Positions 7,093-17,201 are shown, counted from the first letter of the stretch. The stretch is DNA of 38,953 nt from Spirochaetia bacterium (GCA_017446885.1 JAFSOR010000027.1:1-38953), one strand, 5' to 3'. Notes: generated by a model from the letters alone, not told the origin. Numbers and translations: made by a program.

Positions 7093-8140
7093 CTTTGTTT
7101 TCCTTCTGTATAGTTTTTGGTCCTATTTTTCTATTAGCGTAGTCTGCCTCGGTCATGCCCAGAGAAAGACCCCACTCTTCAAGTTTGCCCTTGATTTCGG
7201 CCAGCGACTTCTTTCCAAAGTTTCTGGTCTTAAGGATATCTTCCTCGGTTTTTGCAGTCAAGTCGCCAAGGGTCGATATCTTTGCCTTGTTAAGACAGTT
7301 GCTTGCCCGTACCGAAAGCTCCAGCTGGCTTACAGGAGTATTCTTGACCTCAAGTATGTGCTTGTCGGTCTTATCCTTTTCTTCCTCGCTGCTCACCTCT
7401 TTCTCGTCAAAGTTGATAAAGATGGTGAAATGCTCTTTGGCTATCTTGGCAGCCTCGCCTACTGCATCCTCAGGACGCACTGTACCATCGGTCCACACCT
7501 CCAGTACAAGCTTGTCGTAGTCGCTCCGGTCGCCGACACGGGTGTTCTCGATGGAATACTTGACCTTGGTTACAGGCGAGAAAATTCCATCCACAGCAAT
7601 TGCGTCAACAATCTCTTTATACTGTTCGTTGACTTCGGCTGGAACATATCCTCTTCCAAGAGAAATCTGAACTTCCATATCCAGTTTTGCATCCTTCATA
7701 AGGGTAGCAATCTTAAGATCTGGATTCATAATCTTGATATTGGCATCCACCTCGAAATCTTTTCCAGTAATAACACAGCCTGACAAATTCTCAAGGAGAA
7801 TGACCCGGTCCTCTGCATCGCCCTCAAGAGCAACGCAAAGTGCCTTCAGGTTACTGATAATCTCCGGTGTGTCTTCCACTACCCCTGGAATGCGGTCAAA
7901 TTCGCTTGGAATCACATGGGGGTTTCCATCAGCATCGTAACTGGTGAAACGAACAGCAACCACAGCAAACCCCTGGATGGAGGAAAGAAGCACACGGCGC
8001 ATGGTGTTGCCGATAGTTGTTCCAAAGCCTCGCTCGAACGGATAAGCTTCGAACTTTCCGTAATCCCGGGTTATATCTTTCTGTTCAAATGAAAGTCCCG
8101 AAGGTTTCTTAAACCCTTTTAAAAGGTTTTTTCTTGCCAT
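7082..8140 (-). CDS. rpoA: RNA polymerase alpha subunit
   Basis: A 352-residue alpha subunit. The N-terminal dimerisation domain carries the GFGTTIGNTMRRVLLSS motif (residues about 39-55). The C-terminal domain with its helix-hairpin-helix (LELSVRASNCLNKAKISTLGDL, then TRNFGKKSLAEI) contacts UP elements and activators. An acidic Glu/Asp/Lys linker joins the two. It starts four bases after rpsD. Confidence 0.98.
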   Translation of the reverse strand: MARKNLLKGFKKPSGLSFEQKDITRDYGKFEAYPFERGFGTTIGNTMRRVLLSSIQGFAVVAVRFTSYDADGNPHVIPSEFDRIPGVVEDTPEIISNLKALCVALEGDAEDRVILLENLSGCVITGKDFEVDANIKIMNPDLKIATLMKDAKLDMEVQISLGRGYVPAEVNEQYKEIVDAIAVDGIFSPVTKVKYSIENTRVGDRSDYDKLVLEVWTDGTVRPEDAVGEAAKIAKEHFTIFINFDEKEVSSEEEKDKTDKHILEVKNTPVSQLELSVRASNCLNKAKISTLGDLTAKTEEDILKTRNFGKKSLAEIKGKLEEWGLSLGMTEADYANRKIGPKTIQKENKDEA

Positions 8141-8144
8141 CTAA

Positions 8145-8744
8145 TTACCTCGAGTAGAATTCTACAATCAGCTGCTCGTTTATGTCGGCCAAGTCGGTGA
8201 CTTCGCTTCTTAACGGCAGTGCCTTCACAGTTCCCTTCATAGCATCTGGATCGACTTCAAGCCAAGGCATAACGCCGGACTTTGTAAATTCCTTAAGGCT
8301 TTCCTTGATGACAACAAAGTTCTTGCTTCCTTCTTTAATCTCGATTACATCTCCTGCTTTAACCAGGTAAGAAGGAATGTTTACCTTAGCTCCGTTAACC
8401 AGAATATGACCATGGTTAACCAGCTGTCTTGCCTGCTTTCTGGTTGCGGCAAATCTCATTCTGAACACCATGTTGTCAAGGCGGCGCTCCAGAAGGACAA
8501 TCAGGTTCTCACCAGTCTTGCCTTTCATTCTGTTGGCCTTTTCAAAGGTAAGCTTGAACTGTTTCTCCAGAAGGCCATAGATAAAGCGGACTTTCTGTTT
8601 TTCAGTAAGCTGGAGGCCATATCCAGATTTTTTCTTTCTGACTTCCTTGCCTTTTCTCTTAGACTCTTTTGTATACCCCATGACAACAGGGTTGATTCCT
8701 AAAGCCTTGCAACGCTTTAAGAGGGGCTGCATACTTTTTCCCAT
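8145..8744 (-). CDS. rpsD: 30S ribosomal protein S4, zinc-free form
   Basis: A 199-residue S4 that nucleates 30S assembly. The S4 RNA-binding domain is clear (LERRLDNMVFRMRFAATRKQARQLVNHGHILVNG), and the N-terminal domain contains SGYGLQLTEKQK. The zinc-ligand cysteines of many S4 proteins are missing; the N-terminus is a short basic segment (MGKSMQPLLKRCKALGINPVVMGY). From memory this start resembles clostridial (Lachnospiraceae) S4 more than the Cys-rich type. Placement between rpsK and rpoA is standard in many bacteria, but to my recollection not in Borrelia or Treponema. Confidence 0.95.
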   Translation of the reverse strand: MGKSMQPLLKRCKALGINPVVMGYTKESKRKGKEVRKKKSGYGLQLTEKQKVRFIYGLLEKQFKLTFEKANRMKGKTGENLIVLLERRLDNMVFRMRFAATRKQARQLVNHGHILVNGAKVNIPSYLVKAGDVIEIKEGSKNFVVIKESLKEFTKSGVMPWLEVDPDAMKGTVKALPLRSEVTDLADINEQLIVEFYSR

Positions 8745-8763
8745 ACTGTACTCTCCTTAGAAC

Positions 8764-9144
8764 TCACACTCTTCTTGTTTTCTTAGGCCGACATCCGTTG
8801 TGTGGAATCGGAGTTACATCCCGGATGGAGAGCACCTTAAGTCCAAGTCCGCCCAGGGATCTGATAGCTGATTCTCTGCCTACGCCAGGTCCGCTGATAT
8901 AAACGTTTACCTCTTTCAGGCCATAGTCCATAGCTTTCTTAGCTGCTGTCTCGCATACAGACTGAGCTGCGAAAGGAGTGGATTTCTTGGCACCTCTGAA
9001 GGAAAGCTCGCCGGAGCTTGCCCAAGACAAAGCGTTGCCCATCAAATCGGTCACAGTAACAATAGTATTATTGAAGCTGGCCTTGATATAAACATTTCCG
9101 CTGAAAACTGAAATCTTTTCTTTTTTCTTTTTTACAGTAGCCAC
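8764..9144 (-). CDS. rpsK: 30S ribosomal protein S11
   Basis: A 126-residue S11 of normal length, a platform protein near the mRNA exit. Family segments include [22 protein letters not shown], the [13 protein letters not shown] loop and the C-terminal [19 protein letters not shown] short basic N-terminus precedes the core. It lies 15 bases after rpsM and 19 before rpsD in the alpha operon. Confidence 0.98.
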   Translation of the reverse strand: MATVKKKKEKISVFSGNVYIKASFNNTIVTVTDLMGNALSWASSGELSFRGAKKSTPFAAQSVCETAAKKAMDYGLKEVNVYISGPGVGRESAIRSLGGLGLKVLSIRDVTPIPHNGCRPKKTRRV

Positions 9145-9159
9145 TTATGTCCTCCAACC

Positions 9160-9525
9160 TTACTTCTTCTTTCCGGCAACAGTCTTCTTCTTGCCTTTTC
9201 TGGTACGTGCATTGGTCTTGGTTCTCTGACCACGTACAGGAAGTCCTTTTCTGTGTCTGAGTCCGCGATAGCATCCAATGTCCATAAGACGCTTGATGTT
9301 AAGAGCAATCTCGGATCTGAGCCGGCCTTCAACCTTGTATTCGGTCTCGATAACCTTTCTAAGGCTGTTAACCTCTTCCGGTGTAAGATCGTTGATCTTC
9401 TTGTCTGCATCGATTCCAGTTGACTCGCAGATCTTAACTGCCGAAGTCCTGCCGATACCATAGATATATGTAAGTGCTATTTTTGCACTTTTGTTGGGAA
9501 GGTCAATACCCGCAATTCTTGCCAT
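9160..9525 (-). CDS. rpsM: 30S ribosomal protein S13
   Basis: A 121-residue S13, a head protein contacting the P-site tRNA and the 50S subunit. It has the canonical start [25 protein letters not shown] and the signature [23 protein letters not shown]. The C-terminal tail is very basic, as expected for its tRNA contact. It follows rpmJ by 17 bases. Confidence 0.98.
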   Translation of the reverse strand: MARIAGIDLPNKSAKIALTYIYGIGRTSAVKICESTGIDADKKINDLTPEEVNSLRKVIETEYKVEGRLRSEIALNIKRLMDIGCYRGLRHRKGLPVRGQRTKTNARTRKGKKKTVAGKKK

Positions 9526-9542
9526 AACTCTTCTCTCTCCCC

Positions 9543-9656
9543 TTACCGCTGTCTTTGTTTATGCTTTGGATTCTGACAAACAATTCTCAGAACACCTTTT
9601 CTTCTGATAACTTTGCATTTCTCACACAAAGGTTTTACACTCACTCTGACTTTCAT
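9543..9656 (-). CDS. rpmJ: 50S ribosomal protein L36, zinc-binding form
   Basis: A 37-residue gene between secY and rpsM, readable as [14 protein letters not shown] through KHKQRQR. The zinc ligands Cys11, Cys14, Cys27 and His32 are all present, so this is the C+ paralogue type. The ATG follows a GAGG-type ribosome binding site. The secY-rpmJ-rpsM order is conserved across bacteria. Confidence 0.97.
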   Translation of the reverse strand: MKVRVSVKPLCEKCKVIRRKGVLRIVCQNPKHKQRQR

Positions 9657-9667
9657 ATCACTCCTCT

Positions 9668-10996
9668 TTATAAATTCCTGGATCTGATCCTGCCCTTCTT
9701 TACCAGTCCCTCATGATGGTGCATTTTCATGTGGCCCTCAATCTGAGACATAAAGTCAAGGTCAACTCCAACCATAATCAACAATGATGTTCCACCCATA
9801 AGCATTGCAACCTGACTTGGGAAATGGAATATTATCTGCACCAGTGTAGGGATAAGTGCGATAAATGCCAGGAACAAGGATCCTGCCAGAACTATTCTGT
9901 TAAGGATTCTCATAAGATAGGCTTCCATTTTCTCAGATCTGATTCCAGGGATAGAACCTCCGTTCTCTCTGATCTGCTTTGAGATTTCTGTAGGATTCAG
10001 TGTTACCTGAGTATAGAAATATGCAAAGAAGATGATGAGCAGTGTGTAGGTTGTAAGATAGAGCCAGCCCGATGGTCTGAACCAGTAAGCCAGTGTACCC
10101 ATCCATCTAACCTTGACACCCATGCCACCGAGAATCTGGAGAGGGAATGTCATTACTGAAGATGCAAAAATAACAGGAATAACGCCTGACGGATTTATCT
10201 TGAATGGAATGTAAGTATTCTGTCCGCCATACATCTTTCTTCCTACCACTCTCTTAGCATAGTGTACCGGAATCTTGCGCTGTCCCTGCTGCTCGTAGAT
10301 AACCAGTGCTATTACAACTACAAAGAGTGCAAGCACGATAATCAGGAACACAGGGTTTATGTCCTTGGACTTGATCCTTCCGAACATAAGGATAAAGGCC
10401 TCGGGCATTCTTGCCACAATACCGGCAAAAATGATAAGGGAAACTCCATTTCCTACGCCCCGCTGGGTAATCTGTTCACCCATCCATACCAGGAGCATGC
10501 TTCCAGTGGTTACAGTGACAATGGCAATCAGGGAATATGAAAGCCGTCCCATTGTAATAGCATCTGGAATCTGTCTGGCATATACAGTTGCCGCATAGGA
10601 CTGGATAAGACAAACTATAACTGTACCGTATCTGGTGTACCGTGCAATCTTCTTTCTGCCGCCGTCTTCCTGCGAAATTTTCTTAAGCTTAGGGAAGACA
10701 AGAATAAGAAGCTGCATGATGATTGACATGGAAATATAAGGCATAATTCCAAGCATGAATACGGAGAAGTTCTTGAAACCACCACCGGCAAAGAAATCGA
10801 TATAATCAGCAAGACCTATCGCACCATTTGATGAGCTCTGGGCTGTCAGATAGTACAACTTGAGTGCATTCACGTTGATTCCTGGGATAGGAATTGTGGC
10901 ACCGATTCTGAAAACCATCAGAACAGCAAAGGTGAAAATGAGTCTCTGCCGTAAATCTTTTATTCTGAATATATCAACAAGTGCGTTGCCAGCCAT
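9668..10996 (-). CDS. secY: Protein translocase subunit SecY
   Basis: A 442-residue polytopic protein with about ten membrane segments, the channel subunit of the SecYEG translocon. Seen motifs include [12 protein letters not shown] at the end of the first membrane segment, the [13 protein letters not shown] plug-adjacent segment, and the cytosolic loop with [20 protein letters not shown]. It starts one base after rplO in the spc operon. Its partner secE lies about 22 kb upstream in the same co-directional block. Confidence 0.98.
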   Translation of the reverse strand: MAGNALVDIFRIKDLRQRLIFTFAVLMVFRIGATIPIPGINVNALKLYYLTAQSSSNGAIGLADYIDFFAGGGFKNFSVFMLGIMPYISMSIIMQLLILVFPKLKKISQEDGGRKKIARYTRYGTVIVCLIQSYAATVYARQIPDAITMGRLSYSLIAIVTVTTGSMLLVWMGEQITQRGVGNGVSLIIFAGIVARMPEAFILMFGRIKSKDINPVFLIIVLALFVVVIALVIYEQQGQRKIPVHYAKRVVGRKMYGGQNTYIPFKINPSGVIPVIFASSVMTFPLQILGGMGVKVRWMGTLAYWFRPSGWLYLTTYTLLIIFFAYFYTQVTLNPTEISKQIRENGGSIPGIRSEKMEAYLMRILNRIVLAGSLFLAFIALIPTLVQIIFHFPSQVAMLMGGTSLLIMVGVDLDFMSQIEGHMKMHHHEGLVKKGRIRSRNL

Positions 10997-10997
10997 G

Positions 10998-11456
10998 TTA
11001 CCTACCTATCTCTTCGTCTACGATCTTGCCACCAGCTTTTTCGATTTTCTCTTTTGCAGATGCTGACATATCAAGCATCTCCACAGTAAGCTTCTTGGTC
11101 AGTTCGCCATTTCCAAGAATCTTTACCAGGACATCTTTTGCCTTGATAAGGTTTCTTTCCACAAGAGCTTCCCAGGTTACAATCTCGTCGTTCTCGAACC
11201 TTGTCTCAAGGTCTGCAACGTTTACTACTGCAAATGTTGTCTTGAAGGGATAGTTCTTGAATCCTCTTCTGGATACTCTTCTGAACAGTGGCATCTGGCC
11301 GCCCTCGAAACCTGGGCGAACACCGCCGCCGGATCTTGCGTTCTGTCCCTTGTGACCCTTTCCAGAAGTCTTTCCAAGTCCAGAACCCATACCACGTCCG
11401 ACTTTCTTTCTGTTTTTATTTGCTCCGCAAGGGGCCTTAAGTATAATATCAGACAT
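10998..11456 (-). CDS. rplO: 50S ribosomal protein L15
   Basis: A 152-residue L15, a late-assembly 50S protein. The Gly/Lys/Arg-rich N-terminal extension is clear ([43 protein letters not shown] in pattern), followed by a globular C-terminal domain ending in [12 protein letters not shown]. The gene sits two bases after rpmD and one base before secY. Confidence 0.98.
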   Translation of the reverse strand: MSDIILKAPCGANKNRKKVGRGMGSGLGKTSGKGHKGQNARSGGGVRPGFEGGQMPLFRRVSRRGFKNYPFKTTFAVVNVADLETRFENDEIVTWEALVERNLIKAKDVLVKILGNGELTKKLTVEMLDMSASAKEKIEKAGGKIVDEEIGR

Positions 11457-11458
11457 GA

Positions 11459-11641
11459 TTACATCTCCTCAACTTTTACAAGATGACTGATTTTCCGAAC
11501 CATTCCCAGGATAGCAGGATTGCTGTCAAGGATGACATAGGAACTGATCTTGTTCAGTCCCAGAGCATGTGCTGTCTTGATCTGGTCGGGCTTTCTGCCG
11601 ATTGTGCTCTTAATCAATTGAATTTTGATCTTACCAGCCAT
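11459..11641 (-). CDS. rpmD: 50S ribosomal protein L30
   Basis: A 60-residue L30 with start [20 protein letters not shown] and the conserved [11 protein letters not shown] placed the start at the ATG at 11641; a start four codons upstream would overlap rpsE and is unlike the family. L30 is optional in bacteria and is kept here in its standard place between rpsE and rplO. Confidence 0.96.
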   Translation of the reverse strand: MAGKIKIQLIKSTIGRKPDQIKTAHALGLNKISSYVILDSNPAILGMVRKISHLVKVEEM

Positions 11642-11643
11642 TT

Positions 11644-12138
11644 TCAACCCCATATATCTTTCAGAGTCTTGCCTCTGTCTGTGGCAATCTTCTTTGCGTC
11701 CATGATGTTCTCAAAACCGCTGAAAACTGCCTTAACAATGTTAATGCTGTTCTTTGTGCCCAGAGACTTACTAAGAATATCGGTAACTCCCACAGCTTCC
11801 ATAACAGCCCGGACTGGACCACCTGCAATAACTCCGGTACCAGGAGCAGCAGGCTTAAGGATAACCTTTGCGCTCTTGAACTCGCAGAGCTCTGCATGAG
11901 GAATGGTGTTGTTCTTAAGAGGAACTGTGATAAGGCTCTTCTTTGCCTTGTCAACACCTTTTCTTATAGCTTCTGTAACATCGTTGGCCTTTCCAAAACC
12001 GTAGCCGACAGATCCCTGCTTGTCTCCAACTACAACCAGTGCAGAGAAAGAGAATCTTCTACCACCTTTTACTACTTTGGCAACTCTGTTAAGCTTTATA
12101 AGTTTTTCAACATATTCTTTTTCCTGATCCACGTTCAT
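11644..12138 (-). CDS. rpsE: 30S ribosomal protein S5
   Basis: A 164-residue S5 involved in decoding accuracy, with double-stranded RNA-binding-like N-terminal domain ([23 protein letters not shown]) and the C-terminal [18 protein letters not shown]. In-frame ATGs further upstream lie within rplR and are unlikely starts. The ATG at 12138 has AGGGGG almost touching it, while a GTG at 12132 lies six bases after the same AGGGGG. The GTG may be the true start, shortening the protein by two residues. Confidence 0.95.
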   Translation of the reverse strand: MNVDQEKEYVEKLIKLNRVAKVVKGGRRFSFSALVVVGDKQGSVGYGFGKANDVTEAIRKGVDKAKKSLITVPLKNNTIPHAELCEFKSAKVILKPAAPGTGVIAGGPVRAVMEAVGVTDILSKSLGTKNSINIVKAVFSGFENIMDAKKIATDRGKTLKDIWG

Positions 12139-12142
12139 CCCC

Positions 12143-12502
12143 CTAGAACTTAATGCCGGCTTCTCTTGCGCCATCTGCAATAGCTTTGATCTTTCCGTGA
12201 TAGAGGTAGCCGCCTCTGTCAAATACTACTGTCTCAATCTTAAGCTCTTTAAGCCGCTCTCCGGCAATCTGACCAAGCTTCTTGGCGCCTTCAATGTTTG
12301 TCTTGACATCCCGCAGCTCTTTCTCAAGGTTTGATACTGCGCACAGTGTCTTGCCCTCAAGATCGTCGATAGCCTGGATGTACAGGTGACAGTTGCTCTT
12401 GAAAACTGAAAGTCTTGGTCTTTCTGAAGTTCCGCTTACTTTAGCACGGATGCTTTTTCTGCGTCTAATGCGTCTTTTATTTCCTTCAACTAACTTCTTC
12501 AT
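12143..12502 (-). CDS. rplR: 50S ribosomal protein L18
   Basis: A 119-residue L18, which binds 5S rRNA and the central protuberance. Seen are the basic N-terminus (RRIRRRKSIRAKVSGTSERPRLSVFKS), the core LYIQAIDDLEGKTL and the C-terminal VVFDRGGYLYHGKIKAIADGAREAGIKF. It follows rplF by 11 bases. Confidence 0.98.
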   Translation of the reverse strand: MKKLVEGNKRRIRRRKSIRAKVSGTSERPRLSVFKSNCHLYIQAIDDLEGKTLCAVSNLEKELRDVKTNIEGAKKLGQIAGERLKELKIETVVFDRGGYLYHGKIKAIADGAREAGIKF

Positions 12503-12513
12503 ATCAACCTATC

Positions 12514-13053
12514 CTATTTTGTACCTGATTTTCCGACCTTGCGCCGTACATATTCGCCGTCGAACTTGATTCCCTTGCCCTTGTATGGCTCTACAGGTCT
12601 TAAGTTCTTGATCTCAATGCAGGTCTGACCTACGCGCTGCTTGTCGATACCTTCTACGATAATCTTGTTAGGACCGTCGCAGGTTATCTTAAGGTCGTCT
12701 GCAATCTGGTACATAATCTGTGTCGAGTATCCAAGGCTGAGCAGGAGGATCTTGCCCTGAACTTCAGCTTTGTAACCTACACCGGTGATAACCAGAGTCT
12801 TCTTATATCCAGTGGAGACACCTTCAACCATGTTCTTAACAAGGCTGCGGTACAGTCCGTGGAATGCTCTGCTTTCCCGCTCGTCGTTCTGCCGGGTCAG
12901 GACAACCTCGTTGTCCTTTACCTCTACAGTGATGAGTGGTGATACTGCCTGGCTCAATTTTCCCTTAGGGCCTTCTACAGTGACAGTGTTGTCTGCAACT
13001 GCAACCTTGACTCCAGCAGGAATCTGAATCGGTAATTTTCCAATACGTGACAT
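12514..13053 (-). CDS. rplF: 50S ribosomal protein L6
   Basis: A 179-residue L6 of usual length, made of two similar domains, located near the GTPase centre. It starts with MSRIGKLPIQIPAGV, and the C-terminal domain carries the signature RPVEPYKGKGIKFDGEYVRRKVGKSGTK. It follows rpsH by 10 bases. Confidence 0.98.
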   Translation of the reverse strand: MSRIGKLPIQIPAGVKVAVADNTVTVEGPKGKLSQAVSPLITVEVKDNEVVLTRQNDERESRAFHGLYRSLVKNMVEGVSTGYKKTLVITGVGYKAEVQGKILLLSLGYSTQIMYQIADDLKITCDGPNKIIVEGIDKQRVGQTCIEIKNLRPVEPYKGKGIKFDGEYVRRKVGKSGTK

Positions 13054-13063
13054 ATTCCAACTC

Positions 13064-13462
13064 CTACCAAATTGAGCAGATCAGCTCTCCGCTGACCTTG
13101 TTCTCTGTAGCTTTCTTTCCGGTGGTCACACCAGCGGATGTGGAAACTACTATTGTTCCGTAGCCATTCTTAATCCGAGGCATTTTCTTATAGCCTGAGT
13201 AGATTCTTCTACCAGGGGTAGATATCTTCTCAATATCGTGGATGATCGGATTCTCCATCTCATCATACTTAAGGAAAAGTCTGATGAAATTCTTGCCGTC
13301 CTGCTGAACTTTCTTGAAGTTCTTTACATATCCTTCGTTCTTCAAAACTTTGACAATCTCAAGTTTCAATTTTGAAGGAGTAATGTCTACCTTCTCAAAA
13401 CCAGCGCGGCTTGCGTTTCTTATTTTTGTAAGCATATCTGCAACAGGATCTGATACTGCCAT
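13064..13462 (-). CDS. rpsH: 30S ribosomal protein S8
   Basis: A 132-residue S8, which binds the central domain of 16S rRNA and in E. coli represses the spc operon. The start is the ATG at 13462 ([21 protein letters not shown]); upstream in-frame starts would run into rpsN. The C-terminal [26 protein letters not shown] is the expected RNA-binding tail. Confidence 0.97.
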   Translation of the reverse strand: MAVSDPVADMLTKIRNASRAGFEKVDITPSKLKLEIVKVLKNEGYVKNFKKVQQDGKNFIRLFLKYDEMENPIIHDIEKISTPGRRIYSGYKKMPRIKNGYGTIVVSTSAGVTTGKKATENKVSGELICSIW

Positions 13463-13473
13463 TATTAACTCCC

Positions 13474-13659
13474 TTACCAACTCGATTTTGTTACACCAGG
13501 TATCAAGCCTTTGCTTGCCAGTTTTCTGAAGCAAATTCTACACATCTGGAAATCTCTCATGTAGCCCCGCGGTCTTCCGCAGATCTTGCATCTGTTAACT
13601 CTTCTAGTCATGAACTTAGGCTCTCTTAAAGCCTTGATGATCATTGATTTCTTTGCCAT
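13474..13659 (-). CDS. rpsN: 30S ribosomal protein S14, type Z (zinc ribbon)
   Basis: A 61-residue short S14 with two CxxC pairs (CKIC and CRIC, 12 residues apart), which form the zinc ribbon of the type Z form. The end [15 protein letters not shown] is canonical. It contrasts with the zinc-free S4 nearby. It lies nine bases after rplE. Confidence 0.98.
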   Translation of the reverse strand: MAKKSMIIKALREPKFMTRRVNRCKICGRPRGYMRDFQMCRICFRKLASKGLIPGVTKSSW

Positions 13660-13668
13660 CTATTACCT

Positions 13669-14217
13669 CTACTTCCTAAAAGGCATACCAAGTTTTGCCA
13701 AAAGACTCTTTGCTTCCTGATCTGTATTGCATGTTGTAACAATTGCAATGTTCATTCCGCTTACCCGTTCAATTTTATCAAAGTCAATCTCGGGGAAGAT
13801 AATCTGTTCCTTGATACCCAAAGAGTAGTTTCCACGTCCGTCGAATGCGTTTGCGCTTACACCTCTGAAGTCCTTTACACGTGGAAGAGCCACATTGATA
13901 AGCCTGTCCAGGAACTCCCACATCATGTTGCTTCTAAGGGTAACCTTGGCTCCGATTTCGGCGCCTTCTCTAAGCTTAAAGTTTGCAATAGACTTGCGAG
14001 CCCGGGTTCTAAGAGGTTTCTGTCCGGTGATAAGTGCAAGCTCGCCTACAGCAGCATCCAGAAGCTTCTTGTTCTCGATAGCCTCTCCGCAGCCTACGCT
14101 TACAATCACTTTCTCGATTCTAGGAATCTGCATAACAGTCTTATAGCCGAATTCTTTGTTAAGCTCTTCTGCAACCTTTTTATATTTAATCTTAAGATTC
14201 GGTTCTTTATTGCTCAT
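13669..14217 (-). CDS. rplE: 50S ribosomal protein L5
   Basis: A 182-residue L5, which binds 5S rRNA and contacts P-site tRNA. I chose the ATG at 14217 ([14 protein letters not shown]), which overlaps the rplX stop by one base as TAATG; longer in-frame versions would start inside rplX. Signature segments are [37 protein letters not shown] and [25 protein letters not shown]. Confidence 0.97.
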   Translation of the reverse strand: MSNKEPNLKIKYKKVAEELNKEFGYKTVMQIPRIEKVIVSVGCGEAIENKKLLDAAVGELALITGQKPLRTRARKSIANFKLREGAEIGAKVTLRSNMMWEFLDRLINVALPRVKDFRGVSANAFDGRGNYSLGIKEQIIFPEIDFDKIERVSGMNIAIVTTCNTDQEAKSLLAKLGMPFRK

Positions 14218-14534
14218 TACAGTACTTCTCCACACTTCTTGCATTTGCGGACTTTCTTGTCCCCGGCGCCTTCGATACCGATTCTGGTAGGTCCGCACTT
14301 CTTACAAACGATCATAACGTTGGAAATGTCCATTGGAGCCTCGATATCTACAATACCGCCCTTCTCGCCCTGTCTTCTGGGCTTTCTGGCTTTCTTGACC
14401 ATATTGAGCCCTGCAACAAGAACTTTACCCTTCTCGCGATCAATCTTCAGAATCTTGCCAGACTTTCCTTTTTCTTTTCCGGCAATAACCTGAACCAGAT
14501 CGTCTTTCTTCAGTTTATATTTTACAACTTCCAT
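14217..14534 (-). CDS. rplX: 50S ribosomal protein L24
   Basis: A 105-residue L24, an assembly-initiating 50S protein with a KOW domain ([21 protein letters not shown]). The C-terminal part has two CxxC pairs (CKKC near residue 77 and CKKC near 98), a zinc-ribbon form common in bacteria. The start is the ATG at 14534, seven bases after GAGGGA; a TTG five codons upstream is less likely. Confidence 0.96.
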   Translation of the reverse strand: MEVVKYKLKKDDLVQVIAGKEKGKSGKILKIDREKGKVLVAGLNMVKKARKPRRQGEKGGIVDIEAPMDISNVMIVCKKCGPTRIGIEGAGDKKVRKCKKCGEVL

Positions 14535-14545
14535 ATACAAATCCC

Positions 14546-14914
14546 TCAAAGTACTTCCGGAGCAAGAGAAATAATCTTCATCTGATCAACATCTCTCAAT
14601 TCTCTGGCAACTGGTCCAAAAATTCTCTTGCCTTTTGGGGCGAGACTTGCATCCAGGATTACGCAGGCATTGTCGTCGAATCTGATGTAAGTTCCATCAG
14701 TTCTTCTGATTTTACTGGTTGTTCTGACAATAACTGCTTTCTGAACATCACCTTTCTTAACCGGTGCATTAGGAATGGCATCTTTAACTGCAACCACAAT
14801 GATTTCTCCGATTCCTGCGGTATTCTTATGGCTTCCGCCCAGAACCTTGATACACTGTACAATCTTTGCGCCGCTGTTATCTGCTACATTCAGATATGTC
14901 TGCATCTGTATCAT
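14546..14914 (-). CDS. rplN: 50S ribosomal protein L14
   Basis: A 122-residue L14 of exactly the usual length, part of an intersubunit bridge. It begins [27 protein letters not shown] and contains the conserved [13 protein letters not shown] and [10 protein letters not shown] segments. It lies 16 bases after rpsQ. Confidence 0.98.
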   Translation of the reverse strand: MIQMQTYLNVADNSGAKIVQCIKVLGGSHKNTAGIGEIIVVAVKDAIPNAPVKKGDVQKAVIVRTTSKIRRTDGTYIRFDDNACVILDASLAPKGKRIFGPVARELRDVDQMKIISLAPEVL

Positions 14915-14930
14915 AACTTAACCACCTTAA

Positions 14931-15191
14931 TTATTTAGCCCGCTCTACAATCTCAAGAAGTCTCCAGCATTTTTCCTTGCTGAGCGGCCGTGACTGAATA
15001 ACTCTTACGGTGTCGCCGATATGAGCATCGTTATTCTCATCGTGAGCCTTTACCTTCTTTGTCCTGATGACATATTTCTTGTACAATCTGTGAAGAGTCT
15101 TGTTGACGATAGAAACAACAATTGTCTTCTCCATTTTGTCGCTGACTACAAGACCTGTATAAATTTTCTTGCCTATAGTTTTTTCTTCCAT
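14931..15191 (-). CDS. rpsQ: 30S ribosomal protein S17
   Basis: An 86-residue S17, an early-binding OB-fold protein of the 30S body. Signatures are [18 protein letters not shown] and the loop [33 protein letters not shown]. It follows rpmC by 11 bases. Confidence 0.98.
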   Translation of the reverse strand: MEEKTIGKKIYTGLVVSDKMEKTIVVSIVNKTLHRLYKKYVIRTKKVKAHDENNDAHIGDTVRVIQSRPLSKEKCWRLLEIVERAK

Positions 15192-15202
15192 GTCAGTCTA
15201 CC

Positions 15203-15397
15203 TCACCTAATTCCAAGATTCTTAGCATGGATAAGTGTCTTGACTCTGGCAATCTGTCTCCGGAGAGTTCTCTTCTCCAGAGGATTATCAACATGGCCAA
15301 GAACTGTCTTGAATCTCAAATCCATATACTTCTTAATCAGTTCTTCGTATTTTGCAAGAAGTTCTTCATGTGTAAGTTCTTTAAAGCTGTTTTTCAT
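15203..15397 (-). CDS. rpmC: 50S ribosomal protein L29
   Basis: A 64-residue helical hairpin protein at the exit tunnel, where it forms part of the docking site for trigger factor and SRP. The second helix carries [21 protein letters not shown], the family signature. It starts three bases after rplP. Confidence 0.97.
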   Translation of the reverse strand: MKNSFKELTHEELLAKYEELIKKYMDLRFKTVLGHVDNPLEKRTLRRQIARVKTLIHAKNLGIR

Positions 15398-15400
15398 AAA

Positions 15401-15823
15401 TTACTCCATGTCCCTTCTTTCTACAAATTTAGTCTTGATAGGCAGCTTGTCGCCAGCCAGCTCCATAGCGTCGCGGGCCAGGTCGGATGAAATTCCACCC
15501 ATCTCAAACATAACCATTCCAGGCTTTACAACAGCTACCCAGTATTCAGGGGCTCCCTTACCTTTACCCATTCTGGTTTCAGCAGGTTTCTTTGTATAAG
15601 GCATATCGGGGAAAATCCGGATCCATACCTTACCGCCTCTCTTGATAGCTCTTGTCATTGCAACACGGGCAGCCTCGATCTGTCTGTTTGTGATCCACTT
15701 TGGCTCAAGAGCAACCAGTCCGAAATCGCCGAATGCGATTGTATTGCCTCTGTGTGCATTTCCAGTCAAGCTTGCGCTGCTACGATTTCTTTTTCTATAT
15801 TTAGTACGTTTTGGACTAAGCAT
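15401..15823 (-). CDS. rplP: 50S ribosomal protein L16
   Basis: A 140-residue L16, which contacts the A-site tRNA near the peptidyl transferase centre. Signatures are [39 protein letters not shown] and the loop [24 protein letters not shown]. It lies three bases after rpsC. Confidence 0.98.
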   Translation of the reverse strand: MLSPKRTKYRKRNRSSASLTGNAHRGNTIAFGDFGLVALEPKWITNRQIEAARVAMTRAIKRGGKVWIRIFPDMPYTKKPAETRMGKGKGAPEYWVAVVKPGMVMFEMGGISSDLARDAMELAGDKLPIKTKFVERRDME

Positions 15824-15826
15824 GAC

Positions 15827-16534
15827 TTACTCTCCTTGTCCCACAGCTTTCTTAGGTCTTTTCTTGACCAGAAGCTGTCCGGCATCTTCTTTCATATCTT
15901 TCTTAAGAATCTCGCCGTTGAACACCCATACCTTTACGCCGATAAGACCAAAGGTTGTGTTTGCCTCGGCAAATCCATAGTCGATATCTGCACGGAAAGT
16001 ATGCAGTGGAATACGCCCTTCCTTGTGCTGCTGAACTCTGGCCATCTCAGCTCCGGCAAGACGACCGGAAATTCTGATCTTGATACCCTGAGCACCGCCT
16101 CTCATGGCGCTGGAAACACACTGCTTAAGAACTTTTCTGAACGAGCTCTTTGACTTAAGCTGTCTTGCCACGTTAAGGGCAATAAGCTGTGCATTGACTT
16201 CAGGCTTCTTAAGTTCCTTAATCTTGAGCTGGATTTTCTTTCCTGTAACCTTCTGAAGCCGCTCCCCGATCTTCTCGATGGTAGCTCCTTTGGCACCAAT
16301 CAGAACACCAGGTTTTGAAGTCTCGATAACCACAGTAATTCTCTGTGGCTGTCTGATGATCTCAACTTCTGATATCTCAGCTCCCTTTGTCTCAGGACAC
16401 TTGTCAAGCTCTTCTCTCAATTTAAGATCTTCATGAAGTGTTGCTGCATATTCACGAGGATCAACATACCATTTAGACTTCCAGGTTTTATTTACTCCAA
16501 GTCTCAGGCCTATTGGATTAACTTTCTGTCCCAC
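15827..16534 (-). CDS. rpsC: 30S ribosomal protein S3
   Basis: A 235-residue S3, which lines the mRNA entry channel. The start [22 protein letters not shown] is canonical. The KH domain has the GxxG loop in [20 protein letters not shown], and the C-terminal domain has [27 protein letters not shown]. It abuts rplV with no intergenic base. Confidence 0.98.
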   Translation of the reverse strand: MGQKVNPIGLRLGVNKTWKSKWYVDPREYAATLHEDLKLREELDKCPETKGAEISEVEIIRQPQRITVVIETSKPGVLIGAKGATIEKIGERLQKVTGKKIQLKIKELKKPEVNAQLIALNVARQLKSKSSFRKVLKQCVSSAMRGGAQGIKIRISGRLAGAEMARVQQHKEGRIPLHTFRADIDYGFAEANTTFGLIGVKVWVFNGEILKKDMKEDAGQLLVKKRPKKAVGQGE

Positions 16535-16897
16535 TTACTCACCCACCTTTGCTAATTCGTCTACTACAACAGTGATATGGCTCATTCTTCTCAGGAGAAT
16601 ATCGCGCTTGCCTTTAGCTCTTGCCCATACTCTCTTAAGCCGTGGACCTTCATTGACCTGTAATTCCTTGACATAGAGCATCTCTTCGTCAAGCTGCTTA
16701 TTCTGTGACAACGCATTAGCTGCTGCAGACTGAAGCACCTTCTTAAGCATAGCAGCACCGCCGTTAGGAATAGCCTCAAGCTGAGCCACTGCATCTGTAT
16801 AAGGTTTTCTTCTGATCAGATCTGCAATAGGGCGAACCTTCTTTGGTGAAACCATAAGGTATTTACCTACAGCTCTGTATCCTTTTTTCTCTTCCAT
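16535..16897 (-). CDS. rplV: 50S ribosomal protein L22
   Basis: A 120-residue L22, whose beta-hairpin lines the nascent peptide tunnel; changes there cause macrolide resistance elsewhere. The hairpin RLKRVWARAKGKRDILLRRMSHITVVV appears intact. The NALSQNKQLDEEMLYVKELQVNEGP stretch resembles the Treponema protein as I recall it, supporting a spirochaete origin. Confidence 0.98.
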   Translation of the reverse strand: MEEKKGYRAVGKYLMVSPKKVRPIADLIRRKPYTDAVAQLEAIPNGGAAMLKKVLQSAAANALSQNKQLDEEMLYVKELQVNEGPRLKRVWARAKGKRDILLRRMSHITVVVDELAKVGE

Positions 16898-16916
16898 ATT
16901 CTAACTCCACAGCCGC

Positions 16917-17192
16917 TTATTTCTTTGCTTTACTATCGGAAGAATGGCCCCGAAAGATTCTTGTAGGAGCAAATTCTCCCAGCTTATGACCTACCAGGTT
17001 TTCTGTAACATATACAGGAACCCATGTCTTTCCGTTGTAAACTGAAACTGTATAACCAACCATCTCAGGAATAATTGTGGATGTCCGGGAATAGGTCTTG
17101 AGCATCTTCTTGTCTGTTCCCTTGCCAGCCTCAACAATTCTCTTATAGAGTTTCTTCTCGATGAATGGTCCTTTTTTTATTGATCTAGACAC
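16917..17192 (-). CDS. rpsS: 30S ribosomal protein S19
   Basis: A 91-residue S19 at the 30S head, contacting S13. It starts [15 protein letters not shown] and has the signature [26 protein letters not shown]. It follows rplB by nine bases and precedes rplV by 19. Confidence 0.98.
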   Translation of the reverse strand: MSRSIKKGPFIEKKLYKRIVEAGKGTDKKMLKTYSRTSTIIPEMVGYTVSVYNGKTWVPVYVTENLVGHKLGEFAPTRIFRGHSSDSKAKK

Positions 17193-17201
17193 AACTTACT
17201 C

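Noticed and set aside
12139..12222. Longer S5 starting inside rplR
   Set aside because: The extra residues are out-of-frame rplR sequence, and family S5 proteins begin near the chosen start.
14217..14298. Longer L5 starting inside rplX
   Set aside because: The extension is the shifted reading of rplX codons and has no L5 homology; the TAATG overlap gives a natural start.
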